A stretch of DNA of 64,000 nt from Anastatus disparis (GCA_017163975.1 JAFFSR010000227.1:1612001-1676000), one strand, 5' to 3'. Positions 12,656-26,969 are shown, counted from the stretch's first letter. Numbers and translations: made by a program. The notes: generated from the sequence alone by a model not told the origin.

Positions 12656-13010
12656 AGGAGTCTCATATGTCAGCTATAGTTTGTTGTTCATAAAAATTAA
12701 AAGTTTAAAGAACTCTTAAAAATTATTTATACCTAGAAAAAAATTTCTGCAAATTTTCAAGTAGTCTTATCAACTAATTTTTTTATATGTGCACACTCGA
12801 AGTCCGCGTGTTTTGTATCTCATAGTAGTAAAAAGATAAACTTTAAGTGAGCATAAATAATAAAATCAGTCGATAAGGCTAACTAAAAATTTGCAGAGAT
12901 TTTTTTCCAGGTATGAATTAATGTTTTCCAAAATATTGAAGAATTTTTTAAACTTTTGATTTTTATGAACAACAAACTATAGCAAACTATAGCTAGCATA
13001 TGAGACTCCT
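12656..13010. mobile_element. Foldback MITE, Tc1/mariner-like (TA target)
   Basis: A 355-bp element with long terminal inverted repeats of roughly 140-155 bp. Both ends begin AGGAGTCTCATATG and continue into matching blocks (GCTATAGTTTG, TGTTGTTCATAAAAAT, CTGCAAATTTT, CTTATCGACT-like). TA flanks each side (12654-12655 and 13011-13012). The right arm carries a short duplication of CAAACTATAG. The central unpaired part is only a few tens of bases, with no transposase frame. The TA duplication suggests mobilisation by a Tc1/mariner-type enzyme. Confidence 0.8.
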
Positions 13011-13012
13011 TA

Positions 13013-16000
13013 AATTACTTGTTTATTTATCTAAGTCTTTGGTCAATTTACAATAATAGTGTATTATGCTACGTGAAAGCAAAATAGATTATTCGCTCAG
13101 GAGTCAGTTTTGTCTCCTGTGCATAGCTTGGTTTATGGTAGCTTCTCTAATGGGGTAAAATGATATTTTGACTACGCAAAATAATCTTTTAATAATTTTA
13201 CGAGTTTTATATGTGTATTTAATATATTTTTTTTATCGCTGTATATAAATACTTCATTGATATATATAAATACTTGTAGCATCTATGATTATTTGGTTAT
13301 TCAAAACCAATATTCACTAGAAGTACAAGCGATTCCAATATCTCATTAACAATTGGACTTTCTTGATTATTTTCATCACAAGTTGTAAAGGTTGATACTT
13401 TGTGGAAATTAGATAATTTTAATTCTGATGTCTTTTTTGTAGAGTGATGCACAGGATTATAATAAATTAAATCTTTAGTACTTTTATTCGACATCTTGCT
13501 TCCATGTTTCAAAAGAAATTTTGTTTTTAAAGAGTATTCCAAAAAATTTTGTTTTATATAATTTTGCTGTTTTTTTTTGCTATTATAGTTATTTTATATA
13601 TAACTAATTATTTAATTAGGTTATGAATATCGAGGAAACTGAAAGTTTCTATTGAACCATAGACAAACCATAATTCAATACCAGACTTTTGACATTTTTT
13701 CACTATGACAAGTCCATTTCTAGAAAATCTGTTCACAGATATATATCACCTAATGACAATAAAATATAATGTCTGACGTACGCGTAACATCCCTAAAAAC
13801 TCATTTGGCGCATGGTAACCGAAAAAGTACATTTTTTAAAAATTGTCGGTTAACCGCGTGGGGCAAAAGTCTATAGAATCCTTCTCACTTTATAACAATG
13901 CAACTAACGCGATATCTTAAACACACGTTAAACGAAACTAAACGAGGCTTTTTTATTTTTTTTGAAGTTTTTCCATGAATGAGAGTTATAAAAAATACAC
14001 CAAACTTCAAACGTGTAAAGACCACCTAACAAGAATAGATGTTATCGAGCCCAGTGCAAATTAACATTTAAAAGTTGTCTTACTCTATTCATGAAGAACG
14101 AATAATAGAATAAAAAAAAGAACAGTTCCAATTCGTAATAGTGGGTGGACAGTTTGTTAAAAAAAAATAAGAATCAAAGAAGCTTCTTTTTTTTTCTCTT
14201 GCATTGAATTTTTTTTTTGTGGGCCAAGCAAGGCGAGAATTTTAACGCGATCCTTGTCTCAATTCGTTCCGTTGGTAATGTAATGTATCTATGGTTTTTT
14301 TTTTATATTTCAAGGGATACTTTTTACGAAGGTCGTTTGAGGCCTCTCATCGGTTTCGGTCAGTTTACGTCCGGTACATTGCCGACCAAAGAAGAGCGGT
14401 ACAAATTTACGTAAAAGCCGGTCAGTTAGTCACAGATTTTCTTAACCAATGAATACTCCTAACGAGCTGTGGATTCGCCCTTTTTTTATGTATAAGGATA
14501 GACCCTTGAATCTTTTGCACTTGCACTTTACTATTTTTCTCTTCTTTTGCTATTCACAATTGATAAATAGCAAAGAATCGTATGTTTTGAGTTAGAGGCG
14601 GTATTGCTTAAAGACTTTTTTGTTAAACACTTTCGAAAGTAAAGTTTCAGAGAAATTTCTAAATTCTTTAAACAAAATTAATAGTATGATATGTAGTAAA
14701 TTCTTTATATTCTTATTATGTATGAGATGTTTTGTGAACTTAATTTAATTAATGGATTTTAGTTCAACTGCACTTAATGTGTCTCAATTTGCTCTTAACT
14801 TTACGTATGATTAATTTATGTATTTGAATTTAGTAACAAATGATGACAAATTAGAAAAAATCAATTTTGGCTTCTAGGTGGTCAGTGATATTTTTGACTT
14901 CGTTTTGAATAAGACACGTTATTTTCTAAAAAAACCTATTCTTTTAGAATTAATTTATTTTATTTTTCTGATGAAACTTTTTCGATAATTTGATTGTTTG
15001 AAATAAATATTTCAAAGTATCATACATTGTAATCCTTTAAATTAATAAATTTTATAATATTTAATATCAAACTATAAAATATATTTTTTACGATATTTTT
15101 TGCAATTTCAATTATAAATTTTTCAAAATAATTACTTTTATTAATAATCATCCAAGACATTATAAAGATGTGAATTCAATCTTTATATTTTCATTCTTGG
15201 GAAGCATGTTCATTTACTTTACAAAACTTCCCCTTTCATTAAACCAATTTTCCACGTAAATAGAAAAAATTACCCAAAAAAAAACGTTGCCAACGGAAAA
15301 AAGGGGAAAAAGTGAAAAGAAAAGTACATTATCCGCATATTTCTTCCAACCCTCTCTCGACATCCGAATTCCTTAGCTATCCTCTTCCGAATTAACCGGA
15401 TCTAATACACACATCATCCCCGAAAAAAATCTTCAATTCCCAAGCCTCAAATACGTTAAAAAATTCTCAGCTGTCCTATGCTTCTTCTTCAATTCGATGC
15501 ATCTCTAACCCAGCAAATTACTCCCTTTCATACATGTATACACACATCCCTTACCAAGATTTTCTACGAATCGACACACTATTAAAGTCCAAAAAAAAAT
15601 AATTGAGAAAAAAAGAGACCTCAGGGAGTAACTCCTTTATCTTTTATATTCGCGTGTATGCGCCTTAACTCGACACTTTCACGCTCAATACGAATACATT
15701 GCTAAGCGAACTGACGCGAATTAATTATGCACGCTTCCGCGCTTTCTTTTCTTCCGCCTGCGTCGTGTGCACTGGAAAATCGATGCATTGATCAAGAAAA
15801 ATCGACAGGTCTTTTGAGTATATAGAAAACTCTGTATAAGGTTTAACCATCTATATTTTTACCTATCCAACGATACCTCGTTTTGCCTGCTCTTTTGAAA
15901 TATTTCTCAATTTTCCTAATGCGTTGGAAGATCCGCCTCGTGTATTTTCTATTGTCCTTTTTTGCAAGCACACTTCAGTCGTAGGTAGAAGAAAACCTAT

Positions 16001-18916
16001 GCATACCCATAGTAGGTGGTCGATTCGACTTTTTTTTTTCTCTCCTTTCGTTACAGAAAAATTTTCTTGCTCCCTTTTCTTTGAGAAAAAAAAATCCTCA
16101 TTCTCTACTTCCTTTTTTTTTCCTTTTAAAGACGCTCAGTTTTTCCTCTAGGGAACAACCCTTTTCTGCTGGTGGTTTAAAACTTTTCAACGATGGTATG
16201 CGCGTGGACAATATCGATGGCGCACGCGACCGATGTAGTGTCCGTTTTAAAGAAATCTTTAAGATTGTTTCTTGGCTTAGATTTTAAAGTGACTTGGTTA
16301 AGCTTACATCTGTCTAAAGTGTGATCAAGCTTTGTACTTTTTACTGGACATAAGGCCACGTCCGGTGTTTTCAATAAGAACATATGAAAAGATGAAGGTG
16401 TTTCCGTTGAAGATTATAAGCCATTGATCGATTACAATATCATCAAAGTGAACTTTACCGCAATGACCGTTGAAATCTGTTAAACTTTCACAGACAATGA
16501 CAATCGTACATTCAAATGACTAAATTAATAATGCTGGCTTTATTGTTTTTATAATTTGTTTTCATGCTAATTTGTATACATTATAATTTCTGGTTTGTAG
16601 AAATATAAAAATTTTATATATTGTTACATGAAATATTAGGTACATTTTTAAATAAAAACTTTAAGAGTCGTATTCTGTCCTTTTTAATCAGAATTGATTT
16701 TTCACAAAAATTAATAATTGTAGCAAAAAATAAGAAGAAAGCCCCATCTCGTATAATAAAAAGATTTTCTTTTTGAGAATTTTTTATCCTTCGTTTTAAG
16801 AAAACCTGAAAACTGAATCGTCCATCCTAACCTTTTTTTTAAGTTTTTCAAGGTTTTCCAACGAACGATAAAAATAATTTTTCCTCATCGAAAATCTTCC
16901 TTTATTATACGAGATGGCTATCTCTATTTTTGCTACATTATTAGTTTTGCAAAAAATAAATTCTTTGATTAGAAAAGGATAGAGATATACGACCTGCTCT
17001 TAAATCCTGAAAATATATTTTCAACTCAATTTTTCATAAAATCTTTAAAATAGTCTAAAATAAATAAAAATTTTATCAAAATTTCTAATAATGTATAATT
17101 TTAATATTTCTAATCTAACAATAATTCGAAACAATAATATTCAAGAAAGGAAATTTTTATTTTAAATTTTGATAACTTATAAGAAATTCATTGATTACAC
17201 AAAAATATAACTCTAATTATTTTTCAAGAACAATGCCACATTTTAATGCAAATTCAGGAAAAATAAACAAGTTAAAAAGAAAAGAAACAAATTATTCTTT
17301 GAAAGTATCTTACTACTTACATTTCTATACAAAAGGAGACCACTTTCAAAGCAATCCGCCGAATCAATCGCAATAATGAAACACAACAGAAAGCAACATA
17401 AAAAGGGTTACACCTCTTCTCACTCGAGCTTCGTCTTTAACAAAATATCCCTCTCTTTCTTTTATTCGGAAAACCTACATCCGCCTTTATTGTATCCTCG
17501 TCCATTCATGAGATTTGCGTACTACAAAGCGCCATCATCACATAGTTGACGATATTGTGTCCATACATAACAAATAGTGGTGAATACGTGTGTGTTTGTG
17601 TAAGATGAAAGAAAAATCGGAATCGACTTAATCGTCTCACTCCCGAGACTTTTCTGAAAACTTTAAGGTTCTACCTTTTGGGCTTGCAAATGTATAATAA
17701 GACTAGGAATGTATGTACGTTACGAGATTCTTCGTTGGCGGTTTTTTCCTTTTTTTTTCTCTTTGTCCACCCACACATTCGTTCAAAGGATTTTCGAACG
17801 TTGGATTTAAAAGATACTCAACATGACTATTATTTCTATTGAATAAACAATCATATACCAACATAGATGTTTATTAAATGTTATTTTTTTGTTTAAAAAA
17901 AATTTTTAAATATTATTAACTTTTAACAATTTTTACTTTATAATTAATAAAAGACATTATAAGAAAAATGTTTAAAGCTTAAATTAAAAAAAAAATGTAA
18001 TATGAAATTGTTTATTTAAAAAATTGTAATATTTCTAATTGTTTGAAGTAATCATTCAATTTCTTGAATACTTTAAAAATATCAACAAAAAAGAATTAGC
18101 AATTTGAAGTCTCTTTTTGCATCTTGGAATTTACTTCTCTTAAATTTAAAACAACAGTTTAAATTAAAAATTTAATTTAAATATCAATTTTAAATTAAAA
18201 ACATTTACATACATGATAAGAAATAATTTCTTTATAAAAGTAAAATTAATAAATATTCATTAGCATATATTTTATTATGATACTGAAAATTATTTCTTCT
18301 TTTGTTGATAGATAAATTTTAATAGTAGATCATTTAAGTGAACTCTATACAAAATTTAATTTTAAATTACATAATTTAATTATAAGCAAATAATTAAAAA
18401 TAAACTTTAAAGCTGTATAAAGCAAATCCACAAGTTCCAATTGGCACTCAGTTTTATATGTTCAAATTTTAACAGTATTAGTAAACTGTTTCAATTATGA
18501 TCATCCACATTTTTAATAACGTGAACCATATACATTCCTTAGATTCCATTCAAATAATACTTCTTCAATATTTACAATAAGCCGATAGATTTTGCAGATA
18601 GCAATACTTAACTGTCGCATTCCGGAATTAAAAATCCTCTCACTTCCTGAATTCCGGTATGTGTCACCAAGGTTGAGTTAATCGATGCACAAAAAAAATC
18701 GTTATATTTCTAAGTGCGGGATCGCAATTGTACACTGTTCCCACGTACTCAACCGTCAGTTTATTTTTTCGGAAAAATAGTTGAAAGTCTCAAATAAGAC
18801 TAAGATTTCTCATCATACTTCCATATAAAAAGTGAAAAAAAAGAAAAAGAAAAGAAAAAAGACTTCCCAAGAGAAAGAGCAAAATATAGGAAAAAAAAAG
18901 TTGGCAGGAATCTCAC
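13013..18916. other. Gene-free stretch with alternating compositional islands
   Basis: GC-moderate, pyrimidine-rich islands at about 13760-14560, 15200-16480, 17380-17820 and 18600-19200 are separated by AT-rich DNA. A minus-strand frame at 13297-13542 has mixed polar composition but no known motif and no good splice sites. No RNA gene seen. Confidence 0.4.
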
Positions 18917-19049
18917 CCCCGTAGCATAGGTAAACTATAGTCCTTTCTACAATATCGTGGCCTTCCTTTCCGTTTGGCTGAAGTACTACAACACCACAGT
19001 ATAGCCCATGGAGAGAGAGCCAAGAATTCATCACATATCCACTAACTGA
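18917..19049 (-). other. Weak candidate internal exon, minus strand
   Basis: On the minus strand an acceptor TTATAG (19051-19050) precedes a 133-nt open stretch that ends at GG|GTGAGA (donor at 18916). The open frame includes GLYCGVVVLQPNGKEGHD and is less low-complexity than its surroundings. The acceptor lacks a strong pyrimidine tract. I do not recognise the peptide, and no partner exon is visible. Confidence 0.18.
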
Positions 19050-22000
19050 CTATAAGCGGCTCCTATTCTCTATTCAATCTTTATACTATGTATATGTACG
19101 TTTATTTACAGTGGGGATCTTATTTTGAAGGATCAATGAGACCGCGGTTGAATCCCTCTCAAATATGACAACAACAGGGAATAGCTACTTTTCATTCTTT
19201 TATTTACCTTCTTCACTTTAATTGAATTTATTTGTCTTGGCAGAAATTTATTTTTTATTTTTAATTTGCAAATTGTCTTCATAAAAGTTTTAAAAAGGAG
19301 TTGATTTAATTAAATTTATTTAAAAAATGTTTTCATAAACAATTAATTTCCGTTAAATTTTGAAGATTTTATTAGCGATGAAATTTTTTATTGTTTTAGA
19401 AGTATTGATTGGCATCTTTTAATTTTAGGGTAAGAATTATTTTTTATAATTTTAAGAAAGAAAAAGATTATTTATTACCAAAAAAATGTATACTTAAAAT
19501 TTAAATCTTTTTAATATTATAATTTTATACAATAAGAAAGTAAAGTCGTATATTTCTCCCGAGGGTAAAATTCGCGACCCGAGGGAGCAAAGCAAGGAGT
19601 GCGAATTTCCGATATTTAATTGATATTTAATTAATTTTTGTTTAATACTGTTGACATTGTGAATTTAACTCTTACCAAGACTTCGATTGAATCCTTAACT
19701 AAAAATTAATTTTTGATAAACGAATTTTCACCATAAATCTAATAAAAAATATAATTTTATAATAAAAAATTTAAAATGTTTAAAGCTTTTAAAAATTCTT
19801 ATCGTTTTAAAAATTATAGATGCAATATTTGGCAGTATTTAATAATATCAATAAATATTTTGTCAATATTTTCTGAGTAGGCAATGTATTCACTTAAAAG
19901 CAGAGTCGTCTTTTTTGTCACTCAAGTCAAAGACATATTAAGACAAAGTTCTAGTGTTTAAATAAAAAAGTTGAAATGATTCTGTAATAATTGATATAAA
20001 ATATAATTAAAAAAATAAATTTAAAAGACCCATTTTTATATGAATAAAAATTGCATATATTTTTCTTAAAAACAAAAAGATTTTTTCTCTTACACATATA
20101 TGATGGGAAAATATACATGACAAATAGATTCTCCTCTAGCCCCATGTCACACCTTTTGTCCATTATTCTTAATAAGGCTATTACACTTTGAATAATCTAA
20201 ATAGATGACCTACTTCTAATGCTCCACCCGAACCATTAATTAAACTTGGTGGTGTACTTGACGAAAAATTTCCTACAAACATATATTTTCCCATCCGCTT
20301 TTACTTTTATGTCCATTCTTCCTATTTCTTTCTTTCGATCTCTCCTTCGCGGAATCTTTCTCTTTCACTTCTTGGCTCTGGTGAAAACAGTTTTAGCAGC
20401 CCCTGGGGCCTACCACACACGAGATACAGAGAGAGTTTTTCCCTTTGGCTTTATACATCCACACACACACATACAGAAATAGAACAAGCCTCAGAAGATT
20501 CTTGAAAGAATGAATGGCGACACGAAGACGGTTGCTCAGTCGCTTTTTCCATCCCCACTCCATTAAGTTTAGCTCTAGTTCATTCATAAAACTTACCGTT
20601 CATTCATGAAATTCCTTGAGATTTTTCTCAATGCCTTTGCTCTTACTCCATAAGACGAATTTGTTTGCTCTTTAAGAAAAAGAAAGAAACATTTTGTTCT
20701 TCCGATACGTTTACTAACTTATTTTTCTTCTTCTTCTTTCTTTTATTTTCCTCCCCTTAATCCTCCCACACCTCTTACATTCTTTTATAAGGAAAGAGAT
20801 TCTTTAAATAGAGCGAAAGTGCCTAAGCTTGCCGGATCTTCTATACACGTGTCCACCCACTTTTCATTCTCATACGCCGGCATATACCGTTGACATATTG
20901 TATTCATCTTACAATTCACCTATGCGACACTTCTCATCCTTTTTTCGACGAACAGCTATAGAGAGATTCGCGTTAGGATGCTATACGGGTGGTTCAATAA
21001 AAAAAAACTTTTGCGAGTTAAAGCTTTCAGTTACCTATTATTATAAGAAGGATAAGACCCTTGCCTTGCGTGTGCCGCCAAAATTCCACGCGTGCCACGA
21101 TACATACATTTAAAGAGATTCTTCTCTCATTGAAGAAGAGACCGTTACAGAGACTTGAGATGGGTAGTTGTTGTGCGTTTTTTTTTTTTCTTAAATTTTA
21201 TTGCGGCGCGTGGGTGAAAATAACGTTCTAAGAAAAAAAGGTATATAGCTAGCGGAAGTTGTCTTTTGGTACGAATATCTTCTCTTTTTACGTATTCTTC
21301 ATTGTTGAAAATTTTTCTTACCTTGTATCTCATAACGTATACAGAAACGTTAAAAGCGTACGCGTGTTGCAACAGTACAATGCACAAAGGCACGCGTTGA
21401 TAATGGGGCAGCACACGCGTATTAACTAGCGCATCCTTTTTTTTTTATACATTTCTTATAACGTACTGCTTCGAGGGCGGTATTTTTTTCTTAAAAAAGA
21501 ATCTCTGATCCTGATCGCTGAATTTTTCGCCTTTTTTTATGTATTCTTCTTCTTTTTTCATTATTTCTTAAAAGAAAGACCGCGAGCAATAGAATATTTT
21601 GTGTATAAGATACGTGGCACGTGCGTAGGAGTATAACGTTTTTCTCTGCTGATCAAGTAGCCGTTGAAGTGAAAGGTACGTTAGGTTCATATACTTATTC
21701 TTTGCGCTTTGTTGAGTTTTTCCCTTTGGCTGCACGCTTTCTTGCGCTTCTTTATATTAGTGCCTCTTGAAGTTTGATACTTGCATAAGGATATACAGTT
21801 GTGTGTTTGTGTTATTTTTTTTTCTTTTCTTCAGGAGATTTGACAAAAAGAAATCTTGGATTACCTTAATGTATGAAATTTTCCGTTAGATTTTTTTTTG
21901 TTTAGAGATTTTGTATAAACTATGTTTGTTTTGCGCACTTCAGATAATTTCAAGATGCAGCTGTACTTCAATAAGTGAAGATGTTTCTTAGTCATTTTAT

Positions 22001-25000
22001 TGTCATACTAATTCAAAATTTAATACAAAATTTTTGTTAATTTTTAATTTTAATTTTATAATTTTAATGAATTTTACAAATAAATATAATTATTCGATTA
22101 AACATTTTATCTGATTTGTTGGATGAAGTTACTAACTATATATTATACATTAAAGAAAAATTTGTAAATATAAAAAAAACAGATTTGAGCTACAATTAGA
22201 ATTAAATAGCAATTAAAGTACAATAAATTTAAATAACGAAAATCTCTTCTAACAAAAGGGCAGTCGTAAAGAACAATGCTCATATTTTTTTTTAATCGCC
22301 CCACCTATTTCCTCTTCCTCTCATTCACTCTACAATACAACAGAAACAATCGTTCACCAGTTTGCTAAATCCGTCTTTAAGATAAACAGATAAGCGATAA
22401 GAAAGACCGCAAATCAGTTCAAGCTTTAAACCATCGCAGAGAAGCGTGAAAAGAAAAAGCAAAAAAAGGGCGTACGCCCGTAACTGTTCGCAGGAAGTCA
22501 GGTAAGAGTAGTAAAGCCATGCTATAATATACGTAGATTTACGCGTTAAAAAAAGAGAGCGGAAGGAAGGGTTTGTTGTTGCTCGTGAGCGTTGGAGTGT
22601 CGTTTCCTTCTTCTATCCTTGCCGTATATGTAACTGAGGTTACTTCTCTCCCTTTTCTTCAAGTAGCTTTTATCCATTATATAAAAGCAAGTATGCGCTA
22701 TATGTGTTTTGCTTTCTTTTATTTTTTTTATCTGTATAAGGGCGCTCCTTTTATTTTTTTTCTTATTCTCGTCTCTCTTTGTCCTTTTTGATTCTCTTGT
22801 ATATACCGACAATGACACGACGGAGAGACACACACATACAGGTTTACAATTTGTAGGTGGCGTGTACCTGTTACGTAAAAAAAAGGACCTTTTTTTTTCT
22901 TCGTTCAATAAGGAGCCGCCTACTATTACCAACTTGGTTCTCTCTTACTGTATTTACGTGACATTGGAGTGGGGGGTTGTACATGCGCGTATAAGTAAAG
23001 GAATTCTTGCAACCGTCATTCGGACTTTTTTCCGTTCATTCATAAAATTTTAAACTTTATGGGCTTTCTTTCTTTTCTGTCACAGATTGAATGGTATTAC
23101 AATAGGAAGAAATGGAAAACATTGTAATTCTTATAATGATTGTATAGTAATTGCAATTATTGTATTTTATCATAAAATTTGCAAAACTTGAAATTGCAAA
23201 AATTAAATTTATAATTAAAATGGATTATTTTTTATTGATTAAATTTTTTAGACTTAAACTGTACGAAAATATTATTCTACATTATGGAATGTTTATAATT
23301 ATTATTAATTATCTTTAATTTTAAAATATCAATATAAAAAATAAAGTGCGTACACAAAATAACTTTGATTTTAGTATCAATTTTTACCTGCATTCCAAAT
23401 AAAATTTTCGTTTCTATAAGAATTTGGTAGTCACTTGGCCACACTTGCATAATTCCTTCAACTCTCTAGGTACTCCTCCCACCCTTTAGGTGAAAAAATA
23501 GATATTTGCCTTTTCCCTAAAATCTCTTTCTCTTGCTTTTTCTATACTCTTGATGCTTCATTCTTAACTTACTTTCGAGGACACTCTTTATGAATGAGAG
23601 AAAGCTCAGCCTCTTTCCTTCTTTCTCGCTTGCACGCGCCCCCGCTGTTGATCTAACAATACTACTTGTTTGTACTGCTCATGCTATTTCTTCTTTTTTT
23701 TTACTTTTATATTTATGCGATATTTATGCTTCCCGCTATCTATCAACTTGGAGGATATGACCGAACTAATTTTGACTTTGTCAATGAATTTGCGGCGGTG
23801 TCTTTTTACGTGTAAGACGGTTCGCGTGAAAATTAGCAAGAAACTTGTCTTTTATGTTTATGCACACGACACTTTATGAAGGTATTGTTGGCGGAGGTGT
23901 ATACCAACTTTTTTTCAAGAGTTTCTTTTATTTCCATCTTTTTACCTTTTTACCTTTCTTTTTCAAGTACGCAATTTATTGCTTGCGGCATGGACTTTGA
24001 GTGTTTTCCGCTTTTCTTTCATTCATTGTTTACTTTTCGGGGTGTGTGTGTGATCTGATGCACACTTTAAATTTTTTCACATTGACTTATGACCCTATTT
24101 GCATTCGATGATTTTTTTCCTTTTTTTTTGAAACTATAAGCGGTTTTTAGAAGTCTAAATATTGAGCGTAACGAATAATGCGAAAATGTAGATCTTTTGT
24201 GTTACTTTACTTGCAAAGTTGTAAATCGTTCTAGATATTTTTTGTAGAATAAGTATTGGAATTGCAATAAAATAATTAATATTTAAAATTATTTTTACAC
24301 TAACCCTTAATTTACACCAACTTTAAATTTATGATATTGTTTTAAACTAGTTATTAATTTATTCTTTAATAACTAATTTTTCGAAACAATAATCGATCAC
24401 AAAACATTTTGTTTTATTTTTAAATTATTTAAATTAAAAAATTAATTAAAAAATTAAATGATTATTCATATTTTTAAGTATTCTTTTGAAGTTAATTTAA
24501 ATTCTTTAAAAAAGAATTTCTATGTTTTTGGCCGAACTTTATTGATAGTAATAAAAATTTGATCTCGAATTTTTTTCCAAAAGAATTGATTCTTTTATCA
24601 ACATGTTTTTACGTTAATAAAATTATGAATAATAGGATCTCTGTGAAATGACTCATTTTTAAAGCAAAATTAAAAATATTCCGTTTAGAAAAACGTAATC
24701 TATGATAACTAGTTTTTAAAGAGTAACGGAAGTGCTTTAAGAAAGAAAATGTTTATTTAAGTACGTCTTGAAATTTAAATGTTTTAATCTCCTATCGAAA
24801 ATTGTCTAAAATGATCAAATAAAAGTTTTAATATCTAAGGTTAAATAAAAACTATTATATTCCAATAATTTAGTACACTTATCTATTATAATGTAAATAA
24901 TATTAGAACGATCAATTAATGTGAACATTATATTTGAATTATCATTAAATACACAAGTTACGTTTACAATTCGTTTACATTTAAAATTTACATTTTTTAA

Positions 25001-25018
25001 TTTTCTTAAATTGAATGT
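19050..25018. other. Gene-free stretch, islands and AT-rich spacers
   Basis: Islands at about 20190-21800, 22250-23060 and 23400-24100 are rich in CT/TTC runs and contain CpG. The long open frames in them (for example 22546-22932 minus) are encoded by the skewed tracts and have no domain motifs. Between them lies DNA of very low GC. A good acceptor-like tract ends at 21833, but no donor follows within a convincing exon. Confidence 0.4.
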
Positions 25019-25063
25019 ACACGTCGACTATGATAAGAAAAAACATATCATTTTAAGTGTAAA
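25019..25063 (-). repeat. Conserved 3'-flank block, copy next to antigen-5 gene 1
   Basis: Contains CGACTATGATAAGAAAAAAC followed by ATATCAT. Related blocks occur near 29422-29466 and 31987-32031. It lies about 230 bp beyond the gene 1 stop, so it was probably carried along in the tandem duplications. Confidence 0.5.
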
Positions 25064-25209
25064 TAGTTCAATACATTTGAATTAAAATATATTAAAATAG
25101 GAAAATTATTAAGAGTTTTTTTATACTATATTCTTTTTTATGAGTAAAATTTTTAATCATACGGACAAATTAAAGATACAAACAATATTTTTGAATATCA
25201 AACAATGAT

Positions 25210-25215
25210 TTTATT
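25210..25215 (-). terminator. Polyadenylation signal of antigen-5-like gene 1
   Basis: AATAAA on the minus strand, 80 bp beyond the stop codon at 25297-25295. No earlier canonical hexamer is seen. Confidence 0.5.
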
Positions 25216-25294
25216 TGATTTTTTGATAAATATAATTAACACTTAACATACCATTTTATAAAAAATGAGATATAATAATGAAAATAATTTAAGC

Positions 25295-26969
25295 TTAATA
25301 AGTTTCATATACAGGTGAATCAAAGAAATTACCACTAGGTCCATAGTTACAGACGAGGTAGAAATTGTTCCATTCACCGTCACTGTATTTAACAGCACCG
25401 CAACCAAGTTTATTTGTTTTACCCCAAACAAATTGAGTATAATGTCCAGTCACTTTACCATTTCTAGCCATAAGCGAACTATAAACAAAAAAGAACGTTG
25501 TAAAAATATTATGATGAATTCATTATTTTAAAATTTTTTAATTTTAGAGACTGTTTTATCTCTCTGTTTTTTCCAACATTAGAAAAACATGAAAAAATTT
25601 AAAGGTCAAATAATAAGATTTTTTAATATTTCCAATTTATCTTAAAGAATAAGCGATACAATTAATTAAGCCTCATCAGAAAAAATACAAGATAAGACCA
25701 TCTCTTTATTTCTATCTGCGTTACTAATTTAAATAAAAACAAATTTTTTAATTAGAAAATGATAGAGAAATATGAGTTTCCTAAGATTTAAAAATTTTAT
25801 TATTTTATAAATTATTACGTGAAATTTTTTAAAAAAGAACAAAAATTAAATGATTTGATTATATTTCATAAAAGCTTTCATTGATTTTTAAAGTAATAAT
25901 TATACTTTGTAAAAATAAAATTCATAATCATTTTATATTAGCTTACTTGAAATTATTAACGTCGTTGCCGTCATAATGTTTGACTTCATCATACCAGGCC
26001 TGTGCAACATCTTCAATTTTAATTGAATTTACATCACCAGTAGTAGATTTCATGCCAATGTTCTGACCAACTTGATAACGATCTAAAATAATAATAAATA
26101 TGATTTAATATTTAACATTAAATTAAGAATAATAAAATAAATATTGATAAAATATTTTCTTACCAACATCTCTGCACTCATCGTGACCCCAATCGCATTG
26201 ATTAGCCCATCTTTGTGCAACTGTTGCTAACTCATCATCCCATTCCTACAACATATTTGTTTTTATTTAAATAATATTCAAGTATAATAAAATTTTAGTT
26301 GAATATAATAGAATTAATTTTTCCATTTATTATGTTTGAAAGTTTATTGGTATATAATTGATCGATTGATTAAATAAATCGATTGTTCATGAATTAAAAA
26401 TTTTAGTACATTATAACAAAATTCAATGTTAGAATTAAATTCAAGGTTAGACCATACTAATACATTTTGGATGATGTTGTACTTAAAAATGAAAGACTAA
26501 TGAATATTTTTATAATTAAAAATACAAAATCATATGATACCAGAGTAGCCATTTCGGTTGTAGGTGGTTGAGGTCCAGGATTGCCTTGAGTTTCTTCTCC
26601 ATTTGCAACTTTTTGTCTAAGTTCGTTATGAAAATTGAGAAGTCGTTGTTTCTCGTCATCTGTCAAGCCAGATTTTGCATTAGCTCCACATTCTTTAGAT
26701 GGTGCTGGTGACTAAATAAATAAAATAGATTTTTAGATGAAACTAAGAAAAGTTTAATTTATCGATAATAAACTTTTATTCAATTTAATGAAATTTATTA
26801 AGTAATTAAAAATATAATTTTAAAATTAATTATAACATTGTTTTTATGAAAATCTTACCGTGAATGTGCACATAGTATGGGATTTGTCGTAACATGTTTG
26901 AAGATTACAATAATTAGTAGCACTTGCTATGGCTACTAGAGCTAAAAGAACGACAACAATTTGAGCCAT
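25295..26969 (-). CDS. Antigen 5-like / venom allergen 3/5 CAP-superfamily protein, gene 1
   Basis: Predicted secreted cysteine-rich CAP (SCP/TAPS) protein of 227 residues. The molecular function of insect members is not settled. Minus-strand exons: 26969-26859, 26711-26541, 26245-26164, 26082-25947, 25478-25295; phases agree at every junction. Seen: a signal peptide of about 17 residues ending in ASA; a CAP N-terminal HNELR; NPGPQPP; WDDELA; WANQC; RYQVGQN; the CAP signature GHYTQFVW; and CNYGPSGN near the end. Eight cysteines in the mature part match the antigen-5 pattern. Intron 2 uses the donor GTATCA. The gene lies furthest downstream of three on the same strand and has a TATA box 62 bp before the ATG. 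It appears intact. Confidence 0.93.

Noticed and set aside
13297..13542. 81-codon polar frame, - strand
   Set aside because: Considered as a transposase fragment, but no catalytic motif, inverted ends or continuation was found.
20595..20640. Minus-strand donor-like GTAAGTTTT near 20590
   Set aside because: Good donor consensus but no acceptor or coding frame upstream; a non-coding first exon cannot be shown.
21834..21869. Possible exon after a strong pyrimidine tract and CAG
   Set aside because: The following donor (GTATGA) is weak, only a few codons are open, and the upstream tract is part of a pyrimidine-rich island.
22546..22932. 128-codon open frame, - strand
   Set aside because: It reads the complement of a pyrimidine-rich island, giving Lys/Arg/Ser-rich low-complexity protein. 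An overlapping + strand frame is equally open.
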